From: CAZPUS01 sp964589825 | GTDB taxonomy: Bacteria; Fibrobacterota; Chitinivibrionia; Chitinivibrionales; WJKA01 | Direction: 5' to 3' | Assembly (NCBI GenBank): GCA_964589825.1 | Contig: CAZPUS010000043.1 | Location: 1-21,258 of the forward strand | DNA: 21,258 nucleotides | In this document: in pieces, positions 5,764-14,974 of the stretch | How positions within the stretch are numbered: position 1 is the first letter of the stretch | Layout: each line of letters begins with the position of its first letter | Notes under the pieces: generated by a model | Told to the model about the DNA's origin: nothing | Seen by the model: the letters and a program-made list of their open reading frames with translations, nothing else | The model's database searches: none | Made by a program: the position numbers and the translations under genes

Positions 5764-7566
5764 TGCCACCCTGCGACGCAATGCAGCCCGAAGAATATCT
5801 TTTGTACCATATATTGTCACTTTTTTCCGTGCACGTGTAATGGCGGTGTATATAAGCTCCCGTGTCAAAACCGGCGTGTCCCGATCAGGAAGGATCAAAA
5901 CCACCTCGTCGAATTCAGATCCCTGGCTTTTATGCACCGTCATGGCGAATACGGTTTCTATATCGTGCGGCAGGAGTGCGGGAATAACCGGCATCATGCC
6001 TTCCGGTGAACGCAGAAAATAGGCATGCGGGCGCCCACCTTCACCTGAAGAAAGTATCACGCCGATATCACCGTTAAACAACCCGAGAGTATAGTCATTG
6101 CGTGTAACAAGAAGAGGACGGTGATCATAATAGTCCTCATCGCATCGAATACCGTAATACGACGCAAGCATACGTTCGACGCTCCTGTTTATCGCAGTCA
6201 CACCAAACGGGCCGTTTTTTACCGGTGCAAGAATACCAAAGCGGGCCATTTGCCTCAGCACGTGCGATGGGTCACGCCCGTGTATGAATTGTTCATATTT
6301 GGCAACCACATTTTCTCCGGCAAGTATGGCATCGACCGAATCAGGAGTCTCTTTGAACACACAATCGCTTTCCGTTTCCTGCATTATGTTGATCGCACTC
6401 TCCATGGCCTCCTCTTCACCTTCCGCAATAAGACGGGCCACACGCGCAATACCGCTTTGCAGAGAAAACCGGTAGTTTCTGTAGAGCTGTATCACACGGT
6501 CGGCACTTTTTTGTGAACCGACCTGCGCATGTGAACACGATGACCGGATATATGCTGCAGGATTGTCGATACATGAATTACAGAACTCTTCGAATGCATG
6601 TGTAAAGCAGTTCGGACCGAGTGCGGTACAGATATCTGCAAGTATGCTTCCCGCTTCCACCGACGCGAGCTGATTTCTGTCACCGACAAGCAGCAGTTTT
6701 GCATGCGGGGCAAGTGCATCGACACATTGCGCCATCATGGCGACATCGACCATCGAAGCTTCGTCGATAACCACCACGTCATAAGGGAGTGGATTGTCCA
6801 CATTATAGCCGGATCCGTCACGATTGGCACCGTAGGCGAGGAGGCGGTGCAGTGTCTGCGCTTCGCCTACCTCCGGTATGCGAAAACCGGGATCGTTCCG
6901 TATCGTTTCATTGATACGAGAAGCCGCCTTGCCGGTAGGTGCGGCAAGCGCAATTCTAATATCGGGTGTATGATGTACCATGCTTCTCAGTATACGTACC
7001 AGTGTCCACGTTTTTCCGGTACCCGGCCCCCCGGACATAACGCTGAATCGTGCACTATGAGCGCTTACACATGCGGCGCACTGAAGCTGCTGCCGCTGCT
7101 TTGTATCGGAACCCGTTTTCTCAGTGTCACTCCCGGTCGGAAACAATTCGCGTATAAACTGGTTGTCAAGCGTATGCGGTGATATCGTCTCCTGCAGGGC
7201 CGTTACGATATAGTCGACAATACGTTGTTCATAACGCCAGTAGCGATGCAGATAAAGACGCGATCCGTCGAGTATCAGCGGGGTAAAATCCCCCGGCGAT
7301 CCCACCACCTCTGATTCCCGTGACAAATTGATCATCATTTTGTGTACATCCGGCAGCACCCCGGACGCAGTGTAGGGTTCCAGTTGTGTCTCATTATTCA
7401 AATCGCAGCATACATGACCCATCCCGAGTTCACGACTCACCACCGCAGCACAGTGTGCGGCCTCTTCCTTCACCGAATAATCCTTTATAAATGCGGCAAA
7501 CTGAATATCGATCTCTTCGAAGATTCCGAAATTCCGCATCCGGCGTATGAACGTCATGTCCACCAT
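5719..7566 (-). CDS. recD: RecBCD enzyme subunit RecD, 5'-3' helicase
   Basis: This 615-residue SF1B helicase is close to the length of E. coli RecD. An N-terminal domain that would contact RecC (about 1-130) is followed by Walker A GGPGTGKT (179-186), AAPTGKAA (208-215), Walker B VVIDEAS (265-271) and motif III GDRNQL (295-300). A C-terminal domain carries TVHKSQGSEFDEV near 543-555 and YTAITRARKK near 573-582. It unwinds the 5'-ended strand during double-strand-break repair and degradation of linear foreign DNA in the cytosol. It starts 25 bases after recB stops, so the two are co-transcribed. The ATG at 7566 lies only 3 bases after GGAGG; Met4 (7557), 12 bases after it, is an alternative start. 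The last 14 codons are duplicated on the other side of the assembly gap, but the frame here is intact. Confidence 0.96.
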   Translation of the reverse strand: MVDMTFIRRMRNFGIFEEIDIQFAAFIKDYSVKEEAAHCAAVVSRELGMGHVCCDLNNETQLEPYTASGVLPDVHKMMINLSRESEVVGSPGDFTPLILDGSRLYLHRYWRYEQRIVDYIVTALQETISPHTLDNQFIRELFPTGSDTEKTGSDTKQRQQLQCAACVSAHSARFSVMSGGPGTGKTWTLVRILRSMVHHTPDIRIALAAPTGKAASRINETIRNDPGFRIPEVGEAQTLHRLLAYGANRDGSGYNVDNPLPYDVVVIDEASMVDVAMMAQCVDALAPHAKLLLVGDRNQLASVEAGSILADICTALGPNCFTHAFEEFCNSCIDNPAAYIRSSCSHAQVGSQKSADRVIQLYRNYRFSLQSGIARVARLIAEGEEEAMESAINIMQETESDCVFKETPDSVDAILAGENVVAKYEQFIHGRDPSHVLRQMARFGILAPVKNGPFGVTAINRSVERMLASYYGIRCDEDYYDHRPLLVTRNDYTLGLFNGDIGVILSSGEGGRPHAYFLRSPEGMMPVIPALLPHDIETVFAMTVHKSQGSEFDEVVLILPDRDTPVLTRELIYTAITRARKKVTIYGTKDILRAALRRRVARSSGLAHQIRKKMI

Positions 7567-7591
7567 ATTCCTCCGTCACTGCAATAGTTTC

Positions 7592-10500
7592 TTATGATAC
7601 AAACATTCTGTCAAGTTGCATTATTACTTCCCTGTCGGGACGTGCGTAATATATCCCCGTGCTGTCTTTTTTTTGCCCTGTAACGCCGCGCATAAACACG
7701 TAATACACCCCGCCGAAATCACGAGCGTAATCGTAGCTGGTAACATAACACGAAAGATACCTGTGCACGGCATGCGTATAAAGATAATACTGTAAATGGT
7801 AGTTGTGTCGGCGCATTGCCTCTTCCATGGCCTCATGTGTATAAAAAGAGGGGGCAGGACCGAGGTAATTCGATTTCCAGTCTATTATGTAGTATGTATC
7901 ATTCATTACAAACAGCAAATCGATATACCCGTGCATCAGCCCTTGCGCATGTTCGATATCTATTGAACCCGTATGGTCTCCGAGAACCTTCCGGAATTGT
8001 TGTCGGTCTACCGTATCGCTTCTGAGGAAAAATTCAAGCTCGGTATAGCGATGCCTCTTTGACAGTTGCGATAAAGAAAATTCTGCTCCCTCCCGGCCGA
8101 GAGGCGCCGTCACAATCCGATTCAGCATATCGAAAACGGCCTCTGTCCGTTCCCCCGAGGTATCCTGCAGCCGATAGTGATCGAGTACATGTTCAACGGT
8201 ACTTTTCCAGTCAGCGCTATCCGTAAAATCAATCTGATTGAATATATCATGTAACGCGGTCCCCGCCTGCGGTCCACGGGGAAATAATGCCATATCCGTC
8301 GGCTGCACTACGGCGTCTTCCTCCCTGCGTAGCGGAATTCCCCCTCCGGAATGATCATTGGCGCTGAGCATGCTAAAGCTCATTATTCGTCGTGACGGAC
8401 CAGGGCGCCCTGTAAAGTTTCGCAGCGCCTCTTTGCCCGCGGTCTGCACTTTTGGGATTTCTCCCTCGCCCTTCCGGACACCGGAAGGCAACGCACGTAC
8501 CGAAATACCATGCGCGCCCGGATCATCCATTTCATCTATTTGTGAAAAAAAATACCGCTCAGGTATATCCTCCCGGCCCACCTTTTGTTTGTTATATGAC
8601 AGGTTTGTAAAATGCGATGCGTAACAGCAGTGACTCGCGCGTGTAAGTGCTACATAGAATTTACGATAACTCTCCGCGTGTTGCTCCCGCGCCTCTTTGT
8701 CTGCGTGTTCCGCATCCACGGAAAACACCGGGCGTAATGTTTCCGGATCATGAAACACCGCACCGTCTTGATTGTTTTTTTTAGATTCCTTTACCGGTTT
8801 GCACATAAACGGATAAAAAACCACGGGAAACTGCAGCCCTTTACTTCTGTGTATGGTAAGAATTTTCACTGCGTCCCTGTCGCTTTCGAGGCGCAATTCG
8901 TATTCTTCCGATTCGGTGCCACCCTCATCGATACGCTGCTGAAGCCACACGCGCAGCTCATAGGGCCCGCACAGGGACAGGTGTTCATGATTGTTCAGCA
9001 ACTCGCCGAGGTGTCTGATATTGGTCACCCCGCGTTCTCCGCGTTCTGAATGCAGCATGCGGCGATATACCCCAAAGTCTGTACACATCTCGTTTATGGC
9101 CTGTATTACTCCACGCCTCTCCCATCGGTTCGCATACCCACGGAACGCATCGAGCATCTCTTCCCACCGGGTCTTATCCTGCTCCAGTGCATGAAGATCG
9201 GTGCGTGTATACCCCAGTAGCGATGTCATGAGAGCCCCTTTTACCGCCTGCGGCCGCAATGCACCCTCTATCGCATACAGTATCACCAGCAGTTCACGCG
9301 CTTCAGGAGAATGAAATACCGAGCCCGCTTTTGTAATCACCGATGTAATACCCGTTGCCCTGAGATGGTCCTGTACTTTTTGTGCCTGTTGATTTGTATG
9401 AACCAGCACCGCGATATCTCCCGGCTTCAGGGGATGCGTATCTATATGTATACGTGCCTGCATGCCCCGTAAAACCAGGCGGGATATCTCATGTGTCAGC
9501 GCATCCCGCGCTTTCCGCTCATGCTCGTCATAATTGGTGCATTCTTCATCAAAACGCCATATGATACACGGCTGTTTAAGCTTTTGTCCCTGTTCATGCA
9601 TTGCATGCGCATCACCGACACCTGCCGTAATACGGGTATAGGGGATCCAGTCATAGACAAACGGTCGGACTCGATCGAATATCGCATTGAAAGCATCAAC
9701 CAGCGCAGCGGCGGAACGATAGTTTACATCAAGCGAATATCTCCCTACATCGTCCCGGCTTCGTGCTTTTTTGTAAGTAAAGACATCCGCACCACGGAAT
9801 CTGTATATCGCCTGTTTGGGATCACCGATATAAAACATTCGTGCATGTCCGTGGAAGGCCCCGGAAAATAGTTCATACTGGATTATGTCGGTATCCTGAA
9901 ATTCATCAATACATACTGCACGAAACTCACGCCGCAGGTCCGCGGCCAGACGCGATTCCGCAGAGCCGGCCCTTTGTGAAGAATAGAGCGCACGGTGAAC
10001 GTCAGTCAACAAGTCGCTGTATCCGTAAAGACTTTTTCGTGCTTTTTCCTGCTGCGCCGCCTGTTGTATATATTCGATAGCCTTTGATTTTAAATATTCT
10101 GGAAATTTCTTTTTTATAGCAATATAGCGGTCAATCGCATCAAAAAAGGGAGATCTCCATGGCCCGGATTTCTTCTTCAGAAGCTTTGCAATCGACTCAT
10201 TTGAAAACAGCTCGATGTACTCATTCTGCAGCATATCAGTATCGAATACATTCCGCAGCTGCCTAATAAATTCCTCCATATTTTCTGATTTCAGGACGTT
10301 CTTCCGCCGTTTAATCGCATCAGAGTCAGAAATCACCGTTTCTATATGATCCCGATGTGCATACCATTGCGTTTTCACCTCATTCCATGCATCGAGTAAT
10401 GCCTCCACATCTGCGTGTGGTTTATCATTAGATACCATAGCATGAGTGTGCGCCTTCTTTACAATGGAGAACAAGCTCTCCGGTTTCACTTCCTGTTGCG

Positions 10501-11059
10501 CACATAACGCATGGATTGCTATTGGTTGTTCGGCCACATGTCTGCGCCAGAAATCATTCACCATAATGCGGAGGAAATCATCCTCATCCTCCATACGTTC
10601 GCGCTCCATAGCCACCTGTGCGGCAAAAGCATGTTGCGTAAGTACCCGTTTACAGAATCCGTGAATGGTATATACTCGTATTTCATCCGCATGCTGACGG
10701 GTATGCCGCAGTCGTCGGGCAGCGTACTGCTTTTTATCCTGCTGTTTCAAATATCCCAATGCGTCAAGCACCTCTGCAATATGCGCCGTCTCCTCAGGGT
10801 ATGTTTCTTCTGTCTCGCTTTCACATACATAAATCGCACAATCGAGAAATCGCCGGATCCGATCTTTGAGTTCCTGGGTTGCATCCCTGGTAAAAGTAAC
10901 GCAAAGAATGGACCGGTAATCACAATCCTCCTCCTCAAGCAGAAGCCGGATATATATCAACGCAAGTGAAAATGTCTTTCCGGTACCGGCACTCGCTTCA
11001 AGAAATAGCGTACCCTCAAGCGGGGTAGTACGAATGTCAAATGGTTTGGTGATCGTCAT
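7592..11059 (-). CDS. recB: RecBCD enzyme subunit RecB, 3'-5' helicase and nuclease
   Basis: The 1155-residue protein has the full RecB layout. The UvrD-like helicase carries Walker A ASAGTGKT (22-29), motif Ia CVTFTRDA (53-60), TIHGFCKRVL (131-140), Walker B CIDEFQDTD (383-391), motif III GDPKQAIYRFRGAD (412-425) and TIHRSKGLQFPV further on. The C-terminal nuclease domain is intact: GTALHDIF supplies the conserved His, HGYIDLLF gives Asp1047 and IIDWKSN gives Asp1060 and Lys1062, with the same 13-residue Asp-Asp spacing as E. coli. It therefore should both unwind and cut DNA in the RecBCD complex, and load RecA after Chi recognition. It sits 33 bases after recC with no ptrA between them, unlike E. 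coli. The ATG at 11059 lacks a strong ribosome-binding site, so coupling to recC translation is likely. Confidence 0.96.
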   Translation of the reverse strand: MTITKPFDIRTTPLEGTLFLEASAGTGKTFSLALIYIRLLLEEEDCDYRSILCVTFTRDATQELKDRIRRFLDCAIYVCESETEETYPEETAHIAEVLDALGYLKQQDKKQYAARRLRHTRQHADEIRVYTIHGFCKRVLTQHAFAAQVAMERERMEDEDDFLRIMVNDFWRRHVAEQPIAIHALCAQQEVKPESLFSIVKKAHTHAMVSNDKPHADVEALLDAWNEVKTQWYAHRDHIETVISDSDAIKRRKNVLKSENMEEFIRQLRNVFDTDMLQNEYIELFSNESIAKLLKKKSGPWRSPFFDAIDRYIAIKKKFPEYLKSKAIEYIQQAAQQEKARKSLYGYSDLLTDVHRALYSSQRAGSAESRLAADLRREFRAVCIDEFQDTDIIQYELFSGAFHGHARMFYIGDPKQAIYRFRGADVFTYKKARSRDDVGRYSLDVNYRSAAALVDAFNAIFDRVRPFVYDWIPYTRITAGVGDAHAMHEQGQKLKQPCIIWRFDEECTNYDEHERKARDALTHEISRLVLRGMQARIHIDTHPLKPGDIAVLVHTNQQAQKVQDHLRATGITSVITKAGSVFHSPEARELLVILYAIEGALRPQAVKGALMTSLLGYTRTDLHALEQDKTRWEEMLDAFRGYANRWERRGVIQAINEMCTDFGVYRRMLHSERGERGVTNIRHLGELLNNHEHLSLCGPYELRVWLQQRIDEGGTESEEYELRLESDRDAVKILTIHRSKGLQFPVVFYPFMCKPVKESKKNNQDGAVFHDPETLRPVFSVDAEHADKEAREQHAESYRKFYVALTRASHCCYASHFTNLSYNKQKVGREDIPERYFFSQIDEMDDPGAHGISVRALPSGVRKGEGEIPKVQTAGKEALRNFTGRPGPSRRIMSFSMLSANDHSGGGIPLRREEDAVVQPTDMALFPRGPQAGTALHDIFNQIDFTDSADWKSTVEHVLDHYRLQDTSGERTEAVFDMLNRIVTAPLGREGAEFSLSQLSKRHRYTELEFFLRSDTVDRQQFRKVLGDHTGSIDIEHAQGLMHGYIDLLFVMNDTYYIIDWKSNYLGPAPSFYTHEAMEEAMRRHNYHLQYYLYTHAVHRYLSCYVTSYDYARDFGGVYYVFMRGVTGQKKDSTGIYYARPDREVIMQLDRMFVS

Positions 11060-11092
11060 AGTGCAGATATCTTTTATACAGGTGTCGGGGCA

Positions 11093-14000
11093 TTATTGCC
11101 CGATTTTTTCCTCTTTGCTGTGTTCATACATCGGAAGACATATCACCCGGGCGATCTCTCTGAATTCGGAGACAGCTTTTTCGCCGAACAGGTTGACATC
11201 CCGATATACGAATTCTTTGTACTCATCCCTCGTATACCCGGGAGGGACCTTGTTGTTGCCGATATAAAAAGAGCGATACAGTTCGTTAATTATCTTTTCG
11301 TCGGAATATTCGTGACACAGCACTTTCTCGGCATACGTACAGGATGCATCAGGCAAAAACGGGATGATTCTCGTGCATGCCGTGTGAAATATCCGTACTA
11401 TCTGTACACAATACAGCCTGGCTTCTTCGGTATCGGTAAAGGGTTCGAAACGTAATGATTTGTCGGTACCGATGTAATGGGTGTGCAGTCCAGGGTACAG
11501 CGTGTTCAACAACACATGCCGCAGCCACGTATCGACAATTCCTTTTGACTTGAGCGACGCGGGATGCCACCTGATATAACAGGGAGTCTCCGGGTTTTCA
11601 TATATCGCATTAATGCAAACGCGCAGCGACAGCTCCTCCACGGTGATTATCTTATTGACCGGTGTCGCCAATGTATGCGTCTTCACACGCTCTATGTGCT
11701 CGTACATCGGGGTGACCTTTTGTACTGCGTCTTCCCATTCCACATCACCGCGCGCACCGTACGGCATCATTCCGCGTGCGTCAAGTATCCGTCGTATTGT
11801 ATCCAGTCCGACACCTCTCAGCATGTGTCGTAACATGCAGTCTGCGGCAAGGTATTTTTCCAGATTGTCCGAAATAAACGGCTCGGCATCCTCCAGCTCG
11901 TTCCTTCTTTTTACAGGAAGCTCAATACCGAGGACCTCCTGGCAGAAAAAACGAGCCGGGACCAGAAACGCATTGAGAAATTTGCTCATAGAGAGTATCC
12001 CGTGCGGGGTTTCACACAATTCGTGTGACACACCTGCCGGGGCCAGACGCTCATCCGGTACGCCGCTGCCATTTTCACAAAAATACTCTTCTTTATACGT
12101 AAACAACCTCGGCTCGTTCGGGTCGGCATAACGGATATCAAACGGCTGAAGAGGATATTCGGTCAGCAGACACTCCCGCACGGAGTCCGGAAACGAGTCA
12201 GGCGGGGCCTGCTGTGAAGACGTCGGACAAAATCCTTTATCACAATATTCCAGCAGCGAATTAACAGGCTCTGCCATCAGCTGCGGTGCATTATTCTGCT
12301 GATTCCGCCCCGTAAAGCTGATATAAATTGCATCCTGTGCGGAAACCAGCAGTTCAAGGAAAAGATAAAGATCGTTGTACCGGGTATTGCGGTCTCCGAT
12401 TCGATATTCACGCTGCATCAGATCGAAATCAATTTCTACTGCAGGACGGGGGAATGTAGCGTCATTCATACCGATCATACACAGTATGCGAAACGGGATA
12501 CTTCTCATCGGCACCATTGATGAAAAGGTTATACCATTGGTCAGGAACCCATGAGACTCTTCCCGGTCGCCCAGGCGTGAATTGAGCGCATGGGAAAACA
12601 CACTGAACGGTACCGGATCCGACAGGTCAGCTTTACGCACGTGCCGGGAAAGTCCGGAAAGCATCCGAATGATGTCGGCGGCGACACCGGGCATATCCTC
12701 ATTTCCCGAAGAGGTGTCAAACAGCTCGGAAAGCAGTCTCTGCGTGATCTCCACCCATTCGTCGATAGTATGACTATGCTTTACAGATTTGGAATACTCG
12801 AAAAGAGTGGAGGTGAAATGAAGAAATGATCCGAGCACCGTACGTTCTGACTGTGATACTGCCGGATACGGCAGAATCGATTCCCAGAACTGTGTTCCGT
12901 TTCCTTCCATCGCATATCCTGTACACAATCGCCGCAATCCATAAAGCCAGGTATATTCATCCCGCGGAGCAAATCCAAGGCTGCGGCGGTGTTGTGCATC
13001 GATACCCCACCGTATACCGGTGTCGACAGTCCACTTGCGCACCGTCTCGGTTGCGTCTTCTCCAAGCCCGTACGCCTCTTTTACCGCATCGGTTTCGAAT
13101 ATCGACAGCACGGTCGAGGCATCCATGCGTTCATACACACACGAAAGAATCTGTCGCAGCACATCTGCAATCCGGTTCTGCGCAGTGATACTCCGGTCCG
13201 CTATGGTATACGGGATATACGGAACACCCTCTTTTTTATTCCGGGCCGTGCGGGAAAACACTACGTCGATAAAAGGTGCATACTTATCTATATCCGGGGT
13301 CACCACCAGAATGTCGTGCGGGCAAAGATCGGGATATCGTTGATACATATCGAGGATATGATCATGCAGTACCTCGACTTCACGCATGGGACTATGGCAG
13401 GAGCTTATCTGTATTGATCTGTCGCGGATATCGAAATCCCCTTTTTGCGTATCATCTGCACTACGGTCCCGTAAACAGAGAATATCATCCTGTATTGCGC
13501 CCAGTAATGTGCCGGTATCCGGCTCATTCCACACCCCCTTCGATTCATAGGAAAGATCCGTCTCCTCTATCAGCATTCTGATAAAATCACGGCCCGTACT
13601 GCCAAGTCTGGAAAGCAGCATATTGCCCATGTCAAGATAGAGCTGTGACGGATCGATCCCTCCTGCCAGCGCCTTCATGCGTTCCTTATATCTGCGTTCC
13701 TCTCCAAGCACCTGCGTCCAGTCTTCTTTACAGGGATTCATGAGAAACAGATACACGTCGACATGTACCGAAAGTGCCTTGAATACATCAAGATGGTAGT
13801 AAGGCAGGGTGGACAGCCCGAAGAGATGGATCCTGTCAAGCGGACCTCCTTTTAATTGCCTGCCGTGGCTCTCTATATGCGCCATAAGCCTGTCTTTGAG
13901 CGCGACGCGGTCCGGCCCCGCGTGGGCGTAACGCCGGGCAAGCAATTGCCACAGGTATTTTTGCCATCGCTCATCCGTATCGTGTATATCACGCATTTTG

Positions 14001-14470
14001 TCCTGTGTCCACGCTCGAATCATATCTGGTCTGTATATCATGTATTGATCGAACAGGTCGGCAATTCGGGCACACGCCTGAAACAGATGCAATCTGTTTT
14101 GTCCCGCGTACTCCTTAAGCGGCGCAAGGAGAGGCTCCTCGTGCAGGTTTTCGACGCACAACGAGTACAGTGCCCATTTCAGCACCTCTTTTCGAAAAAA
14201 CATCTCCTTCTCGTTTCCATCCTGTGTCCCGATCAGCAAATAATAAACTCTGTTGAAAAAATCATTTGGTGCAAGAAATTCAAATCCGGCAAACACCGTA
14301 TTGCGAAGGGCGGTATACATAGACAGCCATCGCTGCATTCCCGCCGTCTGTACCACAACGTATTCCTTGTCAAAGGGCATTTTCGTGTCACTGCGACGGC
14401 CAAGCAGTGACCCGAATTGATCCGCTACCCGCGAAAGATCGTTACTCTGATATATGTGAAATCCAGCCAT
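11093..14470 (-). CDS. recC: RecBCD enzyme subunit RecC
   Basis: The 1125-residue protein is almost the same length as E. coli RecC (1122). The N-terminus FHIYQSNDLSRVADQFG followed by VVVQTAGMQRWLSM matches the family's typical opening, with an inactivated helicase fold. Mid-protein blocks such as HLFGLSTLPYYHLDVF (about 215-230), DILVVTPDIDKYAPFID and FRILCMIGMNDATFPRP are also typical. RecC scaffolds RecB and RecD, splits the duplex and holds the Chi-recognition site in its dead nuclease-like domain. It is the first gene of recC-recB-recD. Its promoter should lie in the preceding 500 bp, but I do not see a convincing one. The ribosome-binding site before 14470 is weak. The exact Chi sequence cannot be read from the protein by eye. 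Confidence 0.95.
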   Translation of the reverse strand: MAGFHIYQSNDLSRVADQFGSLLGRRSDTKMPFDKEYVVVQTAGMQRWLSMYTALRNTVFAGFEFLAPNDFFNRVYYLLIGTQDGNEKEMFFRKEVLKWALYSLCVENLHEEPLLAPLKEYAGQNRLHLFQACARIADLFDQYMIYRPDMIRAWTQDKMRDIHDTDERWQKYLWQLLARRYAHAGPDRVALKDRLMAHIESHGRQLKGGPLDRIHLFGLSTLPYYHLDVFKALSVHVDVYLFLMNPCKEDWTQVLGEERRYKERMKALAGGIDPSQLYLDMGNMLLSRLGSTGRDFIRMLIEETDLSYESKGVWNEPDTGTLLGAIQDDILCLRDRSADDTQKGDFDIRDRSIQISSCHSPMREVEVLHDHILDMYQRYPDLCPHDILVVTPDIDKYAPFIDVVFSRTARNKKEGVPYIPYTIADRSITAQNRIADVLRQILSCVYERMDASTVLSIFETDAVKEAYGLGEDATETVRKWTVDTGIRWGIDAQHRRSLGFAPRDEYTWLYGLRRLCTGYAMEGNGTQFWESILPYPAVSQSERTVLGSFLHFTSTLFEYSKSVKHSHTIDEWVEITQRLLSELFDTSSGNEDMPGVAADIIRMLSGLSRHVRKADLSDPVPFSVFSHALNSRLGDREESHGFLTNGITFSSMVPMRSIPFRILCMIGMNDATFPRPAVEIDFDLMQREYRIGDRNTRYNDLYLFLELLVSAQDAIYISFTGRNQQNNAPQLMAEPVNSLLEYCDKGFCPTSSQQAPPDSFPDSVRECLLTEYPLQPFDIRYADPNEPRLFTYKEEYFCENGSGVPDERLAPAGVSHELCETPHGILSMSKFLNAFLVPARFFCQEVLGIELPVKRRNELEDAEPFISDNLEKYLAADCMLRHMLRGVGLDTIRRILDARGMMPYGARGDVEWEDAVQKVTPMYEHIERVKTHTLATPVNKIITVEELSLRVCINAIYENPETPCYIRWHPASLKSKGIVDTWLRHVLLNTLYPGLHTHYIGTDKSLRFEPFTDTEEARLYCVQIVRIFHTACTRIIPFLPDASCTYAEKVLCHEYSDEKIINELYRSFYIGNNKVPPGYTRDEYKEFVYRDVNLFGEKAVSEFREIARVICLPMYEHSKEEKIGQ

Positions 14471-14974
14471 AGTATCGCTCTACTGCCTTGATTTATCACG
14501 AAAGACCTGCCGTGTCCGGAGCAACAACACATACGGTGATTCGCTCTCCTTACTTGTACCCGGCCTCAGCATTTTTTATGCGTAGAACACTCATCTGTAA
14601 TGAGGTTATAAAAAACCGAAAATACCATTTGTGGCAATGCAAACACAGCCTCCTTCTGGCTATCGCTGTTTTTCGCTTTACCAGTATGGTATTGGTACTC
14701 AGATTACGTTTTGGTGGATTGAGCCTGCGACCTCGAATTGTAAAGCCCGATTCACAGCTGCGATCAAAACCATAATGAAAGCGGCATCTTAGGCTGTTTT
14801 TATTCTCTGATCCCTGGCAAAAACCTGTTATAGGCTGCCATATATTTATTTACCTGGTACATTCGCCTATGTGTAAGATACACACATGGCTGGCCCCAGT
14901 AAATTTTGTAAAAAAACAAAACTAATGAAATGACAGTTTTTTTGGTCTCGAATACCCGGAAAATCCGGACTATG
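14471..14974. other. Intergenic region upstream of recC
   Basis: This 504-bp stretch separates recC from the oxidoreductase gene. It should contain the rec promoter. A hairpin CCTATGTGT/ACACATGG (14867-14891, one bulge) is visible, without a U tract on either side. An open frame on the plus strand at 14488-14775 has no ribosome-binding site and an unconvincing composition. I see no RNA gene or repeat. Confidence 0.5.

Noticed and set aside
7592..11059. AddA rather than RecB
   Set aside because: Clear RecC and RecD genes follow the same operon, and the sequence follows RecB in motif order and nuclease spacing; no AddB is present.
14510..14600. Two small minus-strand peptides before recC (14 codons, and a Cys-rich 35-codon frame overlapping recC)
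   Set aside because: The Cys-rich one has AAGGAG upstream but with too long a spacing, and neither looks like a leader peptide with a following attenuator.
14690..14770. tRNA-like segment on the minus strand near CTCAATCC
   Set aside because: The T-arm stem does not pair and no acceptor, D-arm or anticodon stem can be arranged around it.
14488..14775. 95-codon plus-strand open frame in the gap before recC
   Set aside because: It has no ribosome-binding site, no domain-like pattern and lies where the rec promoter should be; likely chance.
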